Shown: positions 8,567 through 19,020 of the stretch, one piece after another
How positions within the stretch are numbered: the first letter of the stretch is position 1
Layout of the letters: each line of letters starts with the position of its first letter
Assembly (NCBI RefSeq): GCF_900078545.1
Contig: NZ_FLLS01000002.1
Location: 1 to 64,000, forward strand
Source of the DNA: Olegusella massiliensis
Lineage (GTDB): Bacteria > Actinomycetota > Coriobacteriia > Coriobacteriales > Atopobiaceae
DNA length: 64,000 nt
Direction: 5' to 3'
Notes under the pieces: generated by a model
The model's input: the letters and a program-made list of their open reading frames with translations, nothing else
The model's database searches: none
Told to the model about the DNA's origin: nothing
Made by a program: the position numbers and the translations under genes

Positions 8567-11197
8567 TTACTCAGTACGGGCAACCTGCTCGATGCGATAG
8601 CATTCAATAATATCGCCTACATGAATATCCTGATAGCCGTCAAGGCCGATACCACATTCATAACCTGCCTTGACCGATTTGACATCATCTTTATAGCGAC
8701 GCAGAGAGGCAAGCGAACCTTCCCAAACCACAACACTATCGCGTACAAGGCGAGCCGAGTCATCGCTTGAAATCTCGCCTTCCTCAACCATGCAGCCAGC
8801 AGCAATGCCAACCTTGGGTACCTTAAAGGTGCTACGAACCTCAGCGGTACCTGTTTGGACTTCCTGCTCGGTAGGCTTGAGCATGCCAATACGGGCAGCA
8901 TCTATCTCTTCAATTGCCTTGTAGATAACACTGTAGGTACGAATTTCAACGCCTGCCTGCTCGGCCGCATTACGTGCCTTTGCCTCGGGTCGCACGCCAA
9001 AGCCAATGATGATTGCGTTGGAAGCATCTGCAAGCGTGACGTCAGTTTCATTGATGGCACCAACTGCCGAGTGAATCGTATTGATACGAACCTCGCTTTG
9101 GTCCATCTTGTCCAGCGAGTCTTGGAGAGCCTCGATAGAGCCTTGAACATCGGCTTTGATGATGAGGTTAAGCTCCTTGACCTCGGCATCTGCCATCGTG
9201 TCAAAGAGGTTTTCAAGGGTAATATGCTTGACCTTATTTTGTTCTTCGATACGAGCTTTGAGAGCGCGCTCATCAGCAAGCGCACGTGCATCGCGATCAT
9301 CCGTAAAGACACGGAACTCATCGCCTGCCATAGGTACACTTTGCAGACCCAAAATCTCTACAGGATCGGAAGGCCCTGCTTGCTTGACGCTCTTGCCCTT
9401 GGGATTGAGCATGGCACGCACATGACCATACGCTGTACCTGCGACTAAAGCATCACCTACGCGTAAGGTACCACGGTTGACCAACACTGTTGCGACAGAT
9501 CCACGACCACGATCAAGTTTTGCCTCAAGAACATAACCAGATGCAAAGGTATCGGGATTGGCCTTAAGCTCCAAAACATCAGCTTCAAGCAATACGGACT
9601 CAAGCAGGTTGTCGATACCTTGATTCTTCTTTGCAGAAATATCGCAGAAGATAGTCTGACCACCCCACTCCTCAGGAATCAAACCGTACTCGGTCAGCTC
9701 CTGACGAACACGCTGGGGGTCGGCACCAGGCTTATCGACCTTATTGACCGCAACAACAATAGGCACGCCTGCTGCCTTTGCATGATTTATAGACTCAATG
9801 GTCTGGGGCATGACACCGTCATCAGCAGCAACAATCAAAATAACAACGTCGGTAACTTTTGCACCACGAGCACGCATTGCAGTAAACGTCGCATGGCCAG
9901 GGGTGTCGATAAAAGTAATCACACGACCGTTGATGTGCACCTGTGATGCACCAATAGCCTGGGTAATACCACCAGCTTCGCCCTCAGCAACACCAGTATG
10001 GCGGATAGCATCAAGCAAGCTAGTCTTACCATGGTCAACGTGGCCCATGACGGTAACAACGGGCGAGCGTGGTTTGAGCAAAGCAGGATCATCATAGAAG
10101 GTGAAGCTATTTTCTTCTTCCTTAGTCATGATCTTAATATCAGCACCGAGATCCTCAGCAACAAGCTCAATTAGCTCATCAGACATTGACTGAGTCATCG
10201 TTAAAGCGGTACCCAGCAAGAAAAGACGCTTAATAATCTCATTGGGTTCAACACCAATGAGTTCAGCAAGCTGTGCCACCGTTGCACCTTGAGGTACAGA
10301 GATGGTATCCAGCTGGGAGAGGTCTTGATCGTTGAGGCGTGCCTCTTCGATGCGCTGCTCACGCTCAGCTTCTGCCTGCTGCTGGCGACGGCGCTCCTTG
10401 CGGCGCTTACGACGGCCTTGTGACTCTTCAGCTGCCTCAGCTACCGCCTGACGAGCTTGCTCAAGAACATGATCACGGTTGTACTCTTCGGCCTGGCGAG
10501 CCATACGGCTATAGCGGTCATCGGAGTCGTTCTCAACACTATTGCGCTTGTTTTTGCGAGCACGGCCCCGTCCAGAGCTCTTGGGCTTCTCATCATCGTC
10601 TCTATCAATATTGGCTCGACGATCTTGTTGAGGAGCAGCAGAGCGCCTCGAGCGTCCACCATCACGAGCGGCACGCGCCTCTTCCTTGCGCTGGACCGCT
10701 TCTTCAGCTTGCTGGGCAAGAACCTGCTCTTGCTGAGCAATTTGATCGAGCAAGCTATTAAAAGTCGGCAGAGATTTGGGGGCTGTATCCTTGGGACGAG
10801 CAGCCTCCTCTTCCGCCTTGCGACGGGCTTCTTCAGCAGCTTTTTCTTCTTCTGCCTTCTTGCGAGCGGCTTCTGCTGCAGCGCGGCGTTCTTCTTCCTC
10901 ACGACGCTCGCGTTCACGGCGCTCCTCAGCAGCAATACGCTCGGCCTCTGCCTTGGCAGCAGCCTCTGCTTCTGCAGCTGCCTTCGCCTCGGCTTCTGCC
11001 TTCTTTTGAGCCTCAATCTCTGCAGCACGAGCCTCAAGGATGGGCTTGAGCTTTTTACGCACCATCGATACGTAGGCGTCTTCAAGCGTAGAGGACGGAG
11101 ACTTTGCAGGGATGAGCATATCTTTTAAATGACCAAGCATTTCTTTGCTGGTCATGCCATATTCTTTGGCAAGATCATGTACGCGCGTTTTTGCCAT
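8567..11197 (-). CDS. infB: Translation initiation factor IF-2
   Basis: GTPase that delivers initiator tRNA to the 30S subunit. Seen: an IF2_N helix domain at residues 1-55, then a long Ala/Glu/Lys/Arg-rich low-complexity linker (about 55-295) typical of Gram-positive IF-2. A second IF2_N module follows near 300-350 ([17 protein letters not shown]). The G domain has [16 protein letters not shown] near 383, DTPGHATF and NKVDK, followed by domains II-IV. Total 876 residues. The frame opens with GTG-CAC-ATG; the ATG at 11197 is chosen because GGAAGG lies 8 nt upstream of it. The gene follows nusA directly. Confidence 0.96.
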   Translation of the reverse strand: MAKTRVHDLAKEYGMTSKEMLGHLKDMLIPAKSPSSTLEDAYVSMVRKKLKPILEARAAEIEAQKKAEAEAKAAAEAEAAAKAEAERIAAEERRERERREEEERRAAAEAARKKAEEEKAAEEARRKAEEEAARPKDTAPKSLPTFNSLLDQIAQQEQVLAQQAEEAVQRKEEARAARDGGRSRRSAAPQQDRRANIDRDDDEKPKSSGRGRARKNKRNSVENDSDDRYSRMARQAEEYNRDHVLEQARQAVAEAAEESQGRRKRRKERRRQQQAEAEREQRIEEARLNDQDLSQLDTISVPQGATVAQLAELIGVEPNEIIKRLFLLGTALTMTQSMSDELIELVAEDLGADIKIMTKEEENSFTFYDDPALLKPRSPVVTVMGHVDHGKTSLLDAIRHTGVAEGEAGGITQAIGASQVHINGRVITFIDTPGHATFTAMRARGAKVTDVVILIVAADDGVMPQTIESINHAKAAGVPIVVAVNKVDKPGADPQRVRQELTEYGLIPEEWGGQTIFCDISAKKNQGIDNLLESVLLEADVLELKANPDTFASGYVLEAKLDRGRGSVATVLVNRGTLRVGDALVAGTAYGHVRAMLNPKGKSVKQAGPSDPVEILGLQSVPMAGDEFRVFTDDRDARALADERALKARIEEQNKVKHITLENLFDTMADAEVKELNLIIKADVQGSIEALQDSLDKMDQSEVRINTIHSAVGAINETDVTLADASNAIIIGFGVRPEAKARNAAEQAGVEIRTYSVIYKAIEEIDAARIGMLKPTEQEVQTGTAEVRSTFKVPKVGIAAGCMVEEGEISSDDSARLVRDSVVVWEGSLASLRRYKDDVKSVKAGYECGIGLDGYQDIHVGDIIECYRIEQVARTE

Positions 11198-11246
11198 GTG
11201 CACTACCTTCCAGTGAAAGTTGCGGACCTATCAAAAAGTCACCAAC

Positions 11247-12506
11247 TTAAATCAACGAATCAGGGTCATCAGAAACGGGAGCATCCATAATTTCTGCAAG
11301 GTTTTCGTGGATACCGCAGTAACGTGCGCCGGGACGTGCCATGTTGCGACACTGAATACCGGTAGGACCCACATATTCGCAACGATGTGCACCGTCTTCC
11401 GTCTCTTCGTCAACCAACTCGTCACGGACGGGCAATGACTCAAGTACCTGAGCTGCCAAAGATTCGTTCTTAATGTCGATATGATAACCCGTCAGACGTG
11501 CAGCAAGACGAGCATTCTGGCCCTCCTTGCCAATAGCCAAAGAAAGCTGGTCATCAGGGACGATAACGGTAGCGTAATTATTCGCATTATCGTGATCAAT
11601 AATCACACGGCTCACGCGTGCAGGAGAAAGCGCTGCAGCGATACAGCGAGCGGGGTCATCAGACCAAGCAACAACATCAACACGCTCACCGCTGAGCTCG
11701 GAGACGACGGTACGCACACGGCTACCCTTAGGACCAACACAAGCGCCAACAGGATCAAGACGATCGTCTACAGAAGAAACTGCGACTTTGGACCTCACGC
11801 CAGGATCGCGGGCAATAGAACGAACCTCAACAATTCCATCGTAGACCTCAGGAACTTCAATCTCAAAGAGACGCTTAATGAGGTCAGGATGAGTGCGGGA
11901 AATCACGATACTAGGGCGCGAACGCTCGCCACGCACGGGAGGCTCGCTCGAATTGGGATCGCGTACATCAACGATGATTGCCTTGATACGCTTATTGTGC
12001 ATATAGCGCTCACCAGCAGGGCGTTCATTGCGCTCATCAGGATGCGTACGCAAATCAAAGTGTGGCAGCTCAGCCTCAACACCCTCACGAATCTTAACGA
12101 TAGTAAAGTCGGGTGTGGTCTGAAGGACGGTACCTGTGATGATATCGCCGATACGATCCGAAAACTCTTCGTAAATCTGCTCGCGGGCAGCATTGCGCAC
12201 CATAGCATTAATCTCAGCTTTGGCATGTTGAGCAGCAATACGGCTGGTGCCTTTGGGGGTCACATCCTCTTCGTCAAATTCGGTGTACTCGCCAGTTTCT
12301 GGATCGGGCTCACCTTTGGGAATAAGCTTATAGACATAAACCCTGCCGGTCTGAGGGTCAATCGTAACGCGTGCACCATAATCAAGATGCAGCACGTTGG
12401 CATAGCTTTCTGCCAAAGACTTCTCAAGCCTACCAATAAGATACAGTTGGTCGATATGACGCTCTTCGCAAAGCGCCATAAGCGCTTCCATCATCTCAGA
12501 TGCCAT
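11247..12506 (-). CDS. nusA: Transcription termination/antitermination factor NusA with Cys3His tail
   Basis: Binds RNA polymerase and RNA to control pausing, termination and antitermination. Seen: an N-terminal domain to about residue 125, an S1 domain (GTVLQTTPDFTIVKI, about 135-200), KH1 with DPVGACVGPKGSRVRTV near 260 and KH2 with LSLAIGKEGQNARLAARLTG near 330. The unusual part is the tail: C376, C386, C397 and H400 form C-x9-C-x10-C-x2-H, which looks like a small zinc-binding knuckle. The rnpM (ylxR) gene that commonly follows nusA is absent here; infB starts 49 bp later. The function of the tail is unknown. Confidence 0.95.
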   Translation of the reverse strand: MASEMMEALMALCEERHIDQLYLIGRLEKSLAESYANVLHLDYGARVTIDPQTGRVYVYKLIPKGEPDPETGEYTEFDEEDVTPKGTSRIAAQHAKAEINAMVRNAAREQIYEEFSDRIGDIITGTVLQTTPDFTIVKIREGVEAELPHFDLRTHPDERNERPAGERYMHNKRIKAIIVDVRDPNSSEPPVRGERSRPSIVISRTHPDLIKRLFEIEVPEVYDGIVEVRSIARDPGVRSKVAVSSVDDRLDPVGACVGPKGSRVRTVVSELSGERVDVVAWSDDPARCIAAALSPARVSRVIIDHDNANNYATVIVPDDQLSLAIGKEGQNARLAARLTGYHIDIKNESLAAQVLESLPVRDELVDEETEDGAHRCEYVGPTGIQCRNMARPGARYCGIHENLAEIMDAPVSDDPDSLI

Positions 12507-12584
12507 CTATGTGTCTCCCTTTTCCCAAGGACGCCATGCGCCCATTCCCATTTCTATCAATCACCGTAAAAGTGCTCGTATCCC

Positions 12585-13079
12585 CTACTTCTTTTTGCCT
12601 TTGCCTGCATCATAGTCAGGTTTGATATGAGCAGATTTAATATCTGCAAAAGCGATACGCTGCTCGCCTTCGTCGGAGACGATAACGACTTCATCGCCAT
12701 CTATCCCCAAAAGTTTGCCACTAAAGCGACGTCTGCCCTCAGTAGCAGTTGTTGTCACTTGCACATTCTCAGCTGCAAAGCGCTCAAAGTCATGGGCTCG
12801 ACGCAGGGGACGAGCCATACCAGGAGAAGAAACCTCAAGGGTATAGCTTGAAGACAGAGGATCTAACGCATCAAGCGCATCACCAATCCATGCAGTCTGC
12901 GCGGCTACCTCATCAAGAGTTATGGTAGGAGCAGCTTCATCGACATGATCTATACGAACGCGCACAACAGGAGTTGCCTTAGCACCAGTAATCTCGACAT
13001 CAACAATATCAATGTCATGACTCGGCGCTAATGCCTCAAGGGCATCAAGGATTTGCTGCCTTATATCCTGAACAGCCAC
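12585..13079 (-). CDS. rimP: Ribosome maturation factor RimP
   Basis: Assists 30S subunit assembly. Seen: 164 residues with the conserved VRVRIDH and YTLEVSSPGMARPLRRAHDFERF motifs. Although an open frame continues to 13127, GTG at 13079 is preceded by AGGAGGGGAG with ideal spacing and gives the family's usual N-terminus (VAVQDIRQQILDAL). It is the first gene of the rimP-nusA-infB operon, and a leader hairpin lies just upstream. Confidence 0.94.
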   Translation of the reverse strand: MAVQDIRQQILDALEALAPSHDIDIVDVEITGAKATPVVRVRIDHVDEAAPTITLDEVAAQTAWIGDALDALDPLSSSYTLEVSSPGMARPLRRAHDFERFAAENVQVTTTATEGRRRFSGKLLGIDGDEVVIVSDEGEQRIAFADIKSAHIKPDYDAGKGKKK

Positions 13080-13097
13080 GAAAGACTCCCCTCCTTC

Positions 13098-13138
13098 AAA
13101 CAAAAGGAAGCGGGGCAAAAAATCCACCCCACTTCCTT
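13098..13138 (-). terminator. Leader hairpin before rimP: terminator or attenuator
   Basis: Arms 13104-13115 and 13127-13138 pair over 12 positions. The single mismatch (C13111/A13131) becomes a G-U pair only in minus-strand RNA, which fixes the orientation. It is followed by a UUUUGUUUG tract at 13098-13106. It lies between the rimP start and the upstream promoter-like sequence at 13163-13191, so it could attenuate the nusA operon. If that promoter is not real, it simply ends the upstream transpeptidase transcript. Confidence 0.6.
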
Positions 13139-13162
13139 CTACCGTGCAACTTTAGTTTTTCC

Positions 13163-13191
13163 ATTAAAACACAAATGAACGCGCAGGTCAA
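13163..13191 (-). promoter_or_regulatory. Candidate promoter of the rimP-nusA-infB operon
   Basis: On the minus strand TTGACC (13186-13191) and TTTAAT (13163-13168) are separated by exactly 17 bp, close to the vegetative sigma consensus. It lies after the stop of the upstream transpeptidase gene and about 85 bp before the rimP start. Confidence 0.5.
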
Positions 13192-13214
13192 ACCTTATAG
13201 ACAATACACAGAAG

Positions 13215-14618
13215 CTACCAATGTACCACGACAGGATCCCCAATCACCACCAGGTTATAAAGAGTTTCTGCCTTAAGTGGTGGCAAATTAAGACAACCAT
13301 GGCTGCCAGCATACTGATATATATCTCCACCAAAATATGCACGCCAAGGCGCGTCATGCAAACCATACCCACCCGAACGGAATGGCATCCAATAACTTAC
13401 AAACGTTTTGTAATCGGGCTTGCCATCTTTATCTTCATCATCACCTATCAGGGTCTGATTACGTTGCTTTGCCTGTATTGCAAATTCACCTGTAGGCGTA
13501 CCATGGCTAGTTGCAAGGTCACCAGAAACGAGGTAAGTCTCCCATATAACCTTGCCCGAAGCGTTGTAGAAGCGAGCATACTGGGTCGAAAGATTGATAT
13601 CGAGATGACGACCGCGCTTTGAGGCACCAGGGGTTATTGCAGGCTTGGTCGCGATGGTTGTCGTAGGTACCTCAATCTCTGTTGCCTTACCTTTATCAAA
13701 AGCAGCAACAATCGCATCTACCATAGCCTTTTGATCAAGCGCATAAACACCTTCATCATCTTCAAAAGATGCCTCATCACCAATGTTTTCGACATTCCAC
13801 TTGTCAATTGCAGCACGGTCATAGTTAATTTTGTTCTTGCTATCGATTGAAATCCAGCTTGCAATCTGCTTTTTTTCAATTTTAGCAAGTATTTTGTCGC
13901 CCTTTACAAGCGGAAAGCTTTGCTCCAAGAGCTTATTTGCAACATCACAGGAAGCAAGCAATTCTTTGTTATCAGAGCTAATGGAAGGTGCGAGCAGCTC
14001 GTCTTTTCCTAGCTCCAGCTCAGATGACAATGAGCTAAGGGCGACGGTAATACGTTCATAGGACTTTGTACTATCAAGAGCGGTACCTTTAGCGTCAGCA
14101 GATACCACAAAGGCATGTTTGTCCATGTCATAGCTTGCCGCTGCGTTGGTGGGCGCTTCTGCCTTTTTATTAAAGCTATCAATGGCAGAACTGACACATG
14201 CCTTAAGCGCTTCTTCGTCATAACTAATAGAGTCATCAGTCACAATTGCCTGAGGATGCAACAGGTCAAGCGGCCAGGTATAAGCGGTGCGCTGGGAAAA
14301 GGCTGCCTTGGATACCCTGATACCATCAGCTGAAAGTTTAATATCTGCACCTGACAGTTCGAGCAAAAACCCACCTTTACTCTGTACCTTACAAGACCAA
14401 TTCTTTGCTTCATTTTCGACCCGTGTAGCAAAATCGCTTGTACTCAACAACGACACGTCTCGACCATTGACCGTGGTCCCTGGTACAAAATGAGTCGTGA
14501 AATAAAAGCATGCAGCGAGATAACAAATGAGTAATACGCCAACGACAACGCCAAGACCCACTATAAAGTTACGGCCGTGATGCGTTTGAGGCTGCATTTG
14601 TACATCTTCGGTTTGCAC
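13215..14618 (-). CDS. Membrane-anchored L,D-transpeptidase (YkuD)
   Basis: Predicted to form 3-3 peptidoglycan cross-links or attach proteins outside the membrane. Seen: a short cytoplasmic N-terminus, one hydrophobic anchor (about 18-40), a PG_binding_4-like region in the middle, and a C-terminal YkuD domain. The YkuD domain has HGTPTGEFAI and YGLHDAPWR, and a catalytic SHGCLNLP with the nucleophile at C442. Total 467 residues. A second protein of the same architecture is encoded at 28886-30427; the C-terminal halves are clearly related and the middle regions diverged. It stands between leuS and the nusA operon with gaps on both sides. Confidence 0.9.
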   Translation of the reverse strand: MQTEDVQMQPQTHHGRNFIVGLGVVVGVLLICYLAACFYFTTHFVPGTTVNGRDVSLLSTSDFATRVENEAKNWSCKVQSKGGFLLELSGADIKLSADGIRVSKAAFSQRTAYTWPLDLLHPQAIVTDDSISYDEEALKACVSSAIDSFNKKAEAPTNAAASYDMDKHAFVVSADAKGTALDSTKSYERITVALSSLSSELELGKDELLAPSISSDNKELLASCDVANKLLEQSFPLVKGDKILAKIEKKQIASWISIDSKNKINYDRAAIDKWNVENIGDEASFEDDEGVYALDQKAMVDAIVAAFDKGKATEIEVPTTTIATKPAITPGASKRGRHLDINLSTQYARFYNASGKVIWETYLVSGDLATSHGTPTGEFAIQAKQRNQTLIGDDEDKDGKPDYKTFVSYWMPFRSGGYGLHDAPWRAYFGGDIYQYAGSHGCLNLPPLKAETLYNLVVIGDPVVVHW

Positions 14619-14648
14619 GAGGCCCTACTTCCTTCTTTTATATCTAAG

Positions 14649-14679
14649 CATCCCTGCACTGCTGCGCACTGCAGGGATG
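14649..14679. repeat. Inverted repeat between leuS and the transpeptidase gene
   Basis: A perfect 10-bp stem (14649-14658 with 14670-14679) begins 20 bp past the leuS stop. No run of T follows on the minus strand, so it is at best a weak or factor-assisted terminator. Confidence 0.45.
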
Positions 14680-14699
14680 ACAAGGTGGTCACAGCTTGT

Positions 14700-17249
14700 T
14701 TATGAAGCAACAATATTTACAAGACGCCCTGGCACAACAATAACCTTGCGTATCTGCTTGCCCGCAAGCTGTTCGGCAAGGGCGTTCTTTGCCGCTACTT
14801 CCATATCCTCACGACTTGCATTAGTGGCAACCAAAATATGTCCGCGAACTTTGCCCATAATTTGAACAGCAAGCTCTACGGTATCGCTCACCGCCAAAGC
14901 CTCATCAAACTCAGGCCAAGGCTCATCGTAGGCAGACCCCTCAAGTCCTAGTGCCTCGTGATAAAGTTCTTCTGCCCAATGCGGAGCAATAGGTGCCATC
15001 ATGGCCACAATATCATGAGCCACACGCTGGCAGAGCTTGAGGTTTCGAGCACCTTCGGGTTCGTCAAGTAGATACTTACTTGCAGCGTTTACCAGCTCCA
15101 TAATTGAAGAAATCGCCGTATTGAACTGCTGACGATCAAAGTCTGCTGTACACCTCAGACCCAAACGATGAAGTTCGTGCATGAGTGTTTTTGCGTTGCT
15201 GCTCAGCTCACCAGTCATACCTGCAGTCTTGTCAGAAAGCTGCCAAACAATACGCCATGCACGCTTGAGGAAGCGATTGGCACCCTCAACTGCCTTAGGA
15301 TCCCAGTCAAAATCCTTTTCGGGGGGAGCAATAAACAGAATAGCGAGACGCATGGTATCAGCACCATAGGGCTCAATAACTGAACTTGGGGGCACCACAT
15401 TGCCCTTGGATTTGCTCATAACATCGCCATGTTCGTCTTTGACCATACCTTGGCAAAGTAGGTTGGCAAAAGGCTCATCGACATCAATCATGCCCAAATC
15501 ACGGAGAACCTTGGTCCAAAAACGCGAGTAAAGCAAGTGCAAAATTGCATGCTCAATACCGCCAATGTAGTTATCAACAGGCATCCAACGGTCAACGCTT
15601 TTTTTGGAGAAAGGCAGCGTATCGTTATGAGGATCACAATAGCGAAGGTAGTACCAACTTGAACAAGTAAAGGTATCCATCGTATCGGTAATACGACGAG
15701 CAGGACGTCCACACTGAGGACAGGTGGTCTCATAGAAGGGTGCATATTCAGCAAGTGTCTGACCAGCACCAAGATCCAAATCTTCAGGAAGCATCACAGG
15801 CAAATCTTCCTCAGGCACAGCTACATCACCGCAGCAGTCACAGTGGATCATGGGAATGGGATTTCCCCAATAACGCTGCCGACTAATAAGCCAGTCGCGC
15901 AGACGGAACTGAACCGTCTTACGCCCTACACCATGCTCAGACAGCCACGACACGATAGCATCTACTGCCTCAGAGTGCTTACCACCCAAAAGACCAGTAA
16001 ACTCACCAGACTGTACAAGGTAGCCCTCGGCATCCATTGCGTGATCCCAATTCACGGAACGCATACGCAACTCACGTTCATCTTTAAGCTCTTCATACAG
16101 CGGGTCATCTTTGGTGCAAATGATAGGTGCAATTTCTAGGCCATACTTCTTGGCAAAGTCAAAGTCACGCTGGTCACCACAAGGAACACCCATGACAGCG
16201 CCCGTACCATAATCCATCAAAACATAGTCGGCAACCCAAATAGGAACCAGGCGACCATTGATGGGATTGATGGCATAACGGCCCGTAAATACGCCATTTT
16301 TCTCTCGCGCAGAACCCTGGCGATCAACGCTCGATACCTTTTCGGTAGCATGCTTGAGCCCAAGGAAGGCTTCTTCATATGCACTGCCTTCGACAAGTTC
16401 GGCTGCAACTTTTGACTCAGGGGGCAGTACCAGGAAAGACACACCAAAAAGCGTGTCTGCACGCGTGGTAAAGCAGGTCAGTTTGCGTCCAGTGGGCGTG
16501 CTACCATCGGCATCTACCAACTCAAAGTCAATTTCTGCACCTTCAGAACGACCAATCCAGTTTTTCTGCTGAGCGCGCACATTGTCAGGCCAGCCCTCAA
16601 GCTTATCAATATCATCAAGAAGCTCCTGGGCATAGTCGGTAATCTTGAGATACCACTGAGAGAGCTCGCGCTTTTCCGGCACGCTACCACAACGCCAGCA
16701 ACGACCATCCACAACCTGCTCGTTTGCCAAAACGGTTTGGCAATGAGGACACCAGTTAACCGGAGAGGTGGCTCGATAAGCCAAACCCTTTTCCCACATC
16801 TTGATAAACATCCACTGACCCCAGCGATAATACTCCGGGTCACAGGTGTTAAACATGCGGTCATAGTCATAAGCAAAACCCATGCGCTTCATAGTTTTGA
16901 CTGCTTGAGTGATGTTTTGATGGGTCCACTGAGCAGCCTGAGTATGGTGTTTGATGGCTGCATTTTCTGCAGGCAAACCAAAGGCATCAAAACCCATGGG
17001 ATGCAACACGTCATAACCCCTCATACGTGCTTGACGAGCCAAAGCATCACCAATGGTGTAATTGCGCGCATGACCCATATGCAAATCACCCGAAGGATAG
17101 GGAAACATTTCGAGTACATATTTTTTGGGTTTAGCAGGGTCCTCATCAGTCGTATAGAGACTAGTTTTTCCCCAAGCCTTTTGCCACTTTTCTTCTATCG
17201 CCTGAGCGTCATAGGCAGGGATTGTACCTGCGTTGTTCTCTTCAGCCAT
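14700..17249 (-). CDS. leuS: Leucyl-tRNA synthetase
   Basis: Charges tRNA-Leu. Seen: 849 residues with the class I HIGH signature in YPSGDLHMGHARNYTIGD near residue 52, the zinc ribbon CPHCQTVLANEQVVDGRC, the editing domain, and MSKSKGNVVPP near 630 as the KMSKS loop. The C-terminal anticodon-binding and tail domains are present (VQIMGKVRGHI). Full length for the bacterial type. It is transcribed alone between terminator-like hairpins. Confidence 0.97.
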   Translation of the reverse strand: MAEENNAGTIPAYDAQAIEEKWQKAWGKTSLYTTDEDPAKPKKYVLEMFPYPSGDLHMGHARNYTIGDALARQARMRGYDVLHPMGFDAFGLPAENAAIKHHTQAAQWTHQNITQAVKTMKRMGFAYDYDRMFNTCDPEYYRWGQWMFIKMWEKGLAYRATSPVNWCPHCQTVLANEQVVDGRCWRCGSVPEKRELSQWYLKITDYAQELLDDIDKLEGWPDNVRAQQKNWIGRSEGAEIDFELVDADGSTPTGRKLTCFTTRADTLFGVSFLVLPPESKVAAELVEGSAYEEAFLGLKHATEKVSSVDRQGSAREKNGVFTGRYAINPINGRLVPIWVADYVLMDYGTGAVMGVPCGDQRDFDFAKKYGLEIAPIICTKDDPLYEELKDERELRMRSVNWDHAMDAEGYLVQSGEFTGLLGGKHSEAVDAIVSWLSEHGVGRKTVQFRLRDWLISRQRYWGNPIPMIHCDCCGDVAVPEEDLPVMLPEDLDLGAGQTLAEYAPFYETTCPQCGRPARRITDTMDTFTCSSWYYLRYCDPHNDTLPFSKKSVDRWMPVDNYIGGIEHAILHLLYSRFWTKVLRDLGMIDVDEPFANLLCQGMVKDEHGDVMSKSKGNVVPPSSVIEPYGADTMRLAILFIAPPEKDFDWDPKAVEGANRFLKRAWRIVWQLSDKTAGMTGELSSNAKTLMHELHRLGLRCTADFDRQQFNTAISSIMELVNAASKYLLDEPEGARNLKLCQRVAHDIVAMMAPIAPHWAEELYHEALGLEGSAYDEPWPEFDEALAVSDTVELAVQIMGKVRGHILVATNASREDMEVAAKNALAEQLAGKQIRKVIVVPGRLVNIVAS

Positions 17250-17289
17250 GTATATCCTCTCAGCAGCTATATTGTGCAGTCAAAAAGTA

Positions 17290-17332
17290 TAACCAAACAG
17301 GACGCCTGGGTACCAAACCACGCCAGACGTCC
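17290..17332 (-). terminator. Terminator downstream of guaB
   Basis: A 10-bp stem, 17300-17309 with 17323-17332. Its one C/A mismatch becomes G-U in minus-strand RNA. It is followed by UGUUUGGUU and further U-rich sequence and lies 35 bp past the guaB stop. Confidence 0.55.
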
Positions 17333-17366
17333 CGTCAATAAAGTCAAAGCATGCAACAAACCAAAC

Positions 17367-18887
17367 TTAGGAACGGAAGTTCACGTTTTCCTTGTTTGCA
17401 TCCTTGAGTACGACGTCATGAGCGCCACCCTCAACCAAAGAGGTAGAAGAGACAAGTGTAATCTTTGCCTTATCACGCAGTTCCTCCAAGGTCAGAGCGC
17501 CGCAATTGCACATCGTTGAACGAACCTTAAGCAACGAATTATCAACATTTTCCTTGAGCGGACCCGCATAAGGCACATAGGAGTCAACGCCTTCGACAAA
17601 AGATAAGTTCTTTTTATTACCGCCTAGGTCATAGCGAGCCCAGTTGCGCGCACGGGCAGAACCCTCACCCCAATATTCCTTCATATACGAGCCATTGATA
17701 TTAACGCGACGCGTAGGACTCTCATCAAAGCGAGCAAAGTAACGACCCAGCATTAAGAAATCTGCGCCCATAGCGAGAGCTAAGGTCATGTGATAGTCAT
17801 ATACAATGCCGCCATCAGAGCAAACAGGAATATAGACACCCGTCTTTTCGAAGTATTCGTCACGGGCACGACAGACATCAATCAAAGCAGATGCTTGGCC
17901 ACGTCCAATGCCCTTTTGCTCACGCGTAATGCAAATGGAACCTCCACCGATGCCAACCTTGATGAAATCTGCACCTGCATCTGCAAGGAAGCGGAAACCT
18001 TCGCTATCAACGACGTTGCCAGCGCCTACCTTGACGCTATCTCCGTAGTGTTCACGAACCCACTCAAGCGTAATCTTTTGCCACTCAGAAAAACCTTCCG
18101 AAGAGTCGATGCAAAGCACATCAGCACCAGCATCTACTAACAGAGGCACCCGTTCGGCATAATCGCGCGTATTGATACCAGCGCCTACGATATAACGCTT
18201 CTGCGAATCAAGTAGCTCACCAGGATTGCCCTTATGAGAGTCGTAATCCTTACGGAATACAAGCGCAATAAGATGACCATCCGCATCAACAATAGGTAGC
18301 TGATTGAGCTTGTTATCCCAAATGATATCGTTTGCCGTTTTGAGCGTGGTATTTTCATCGCCCACAATAACGCGCTCACGAGGAGTCATGAAATCGCGCA
18401 CCAGCGTGTCGCGAGAATCACGAGAGGGACGATAATCACGAGAGGTCACAATACCTAACAAGTGACCATGAGCTGTGCCATCGTCGGTAACAGGCATGGT
18501 GGAGTGACCAGTCTGTTCACGCATATCCATAACTTCTTGCAAAGTCATATCAGGCAGCAACGTAGAATCAGAAATAACAAAACCCGCCTTGTATTCCTTG
18601 ACCTCGCGCACCATAGCTGCCTCAGACTCAGCGGACTGAGACCCGTAAATAAAGGAGACACCACCCTGCTGAGCTAAAGCTATAGCAAGTCGAGTACCTG
18701 AGACTGACTGCATAATGGCAGAAGTCATAGGTATATTCATAGATATAGCGGGCTCTTCACCACGGCGATATTTAACAAGAGGAGTTTTAAGGCTTACTCT
18801 ATTGGGCACATTCTCACAAGAAGAGTAACCAGGTACCAAGAGGTACTCAGAAAAGGTATGCGATACACCCTCAATAAAAGTTGCCAT
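17367..18887 (-). CDS. guaB: IMP dehydrogenase
   Basis: Oxidises IMP to XMP, the first committed step of GMP synthesis. Seen: a TIM-barrel enzyme of 506 residues with the CBS pair inserted at about 105-225. The active-site loop reads [17 protein letters not shown], with the nucleophilic Cys near residue 318, and [11 protein letters not shown] is the phosphate-binding strand. Common bacterial enzymes have GSICTTR followed by a different flap. From memory, the [12 protein letters not shown] form resembles that of trypanosomatids and a minority of bacteria. The gene stands alone, with non-coding gaps on both sides. Confidence 0.93.
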   Translation of the reverse strand: MATFIEGVSHTFSEYLLVPGYSSCENVPNRVSLKTPLVKYRRGEEPAISMNIPMTSAIMQSVSGTRLAIALAQQGGVSFIYGSQSAESEAAMVREVKEYKAGFVISDSTLLPDMTLQEVMDMREQTGHSTMPVTDDGTAHGHLLGIVTSRDYRPSRDSRDTLVRDFMTPRERVIVGDENTTLKTANDIIWDNKLNQLPIVDADGHLIALVFRKDYDSHKGNPGELLDSQKRYIVGAGINTRDYAERVPLLVDAGADVLCIDSSEGFSEWQKITLEWVREHYGDSVKVGAGNVVDSEGFRFLADAGADFIKVGIGGGSICITREQKGIGRGQASALIDVCRARDEYFEKTGVYIPVCSDGGIVYDYHMTLALAMGADFLMLGRYFARFDESPTRRVNINGSYMKEYWGEGSARARNWARYDLGGNKKNLSFVEGVDSYVPYAGPLKENVDNSLLKVRSTMCNCGALTLEELRDKAKITLVSSTSLVEGGAHDVVLKDANKENVNFRS

Positions 18888-19020
18888 GCTCTATGCTCCT
18901 CTTTCTACCTTTTACCGATGAAACGAATGCGTTGGCGGTATTGTAATGCACTTGTCAGCGATAAACACCCACAGCTTTATGACTCGCAAAATGCGTACTA
19001 TAAATGGATAGTGAGAAAAT

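Noticed and set aside
10441-11128. Two overlapping open frames of over 200 codons within infB
   Set aside because: They result from the Ala/Glu-rich repetitive codons of the IF-2 linker, which have few stops in other frames.
11481-12569. Long plus-strand open frame (362 codons) opposite nusA
   Set aside because: It is antisense to a clearly conserved gene and its product is rich in Thr/Asn/Arg without family motifs; a frame shadow.
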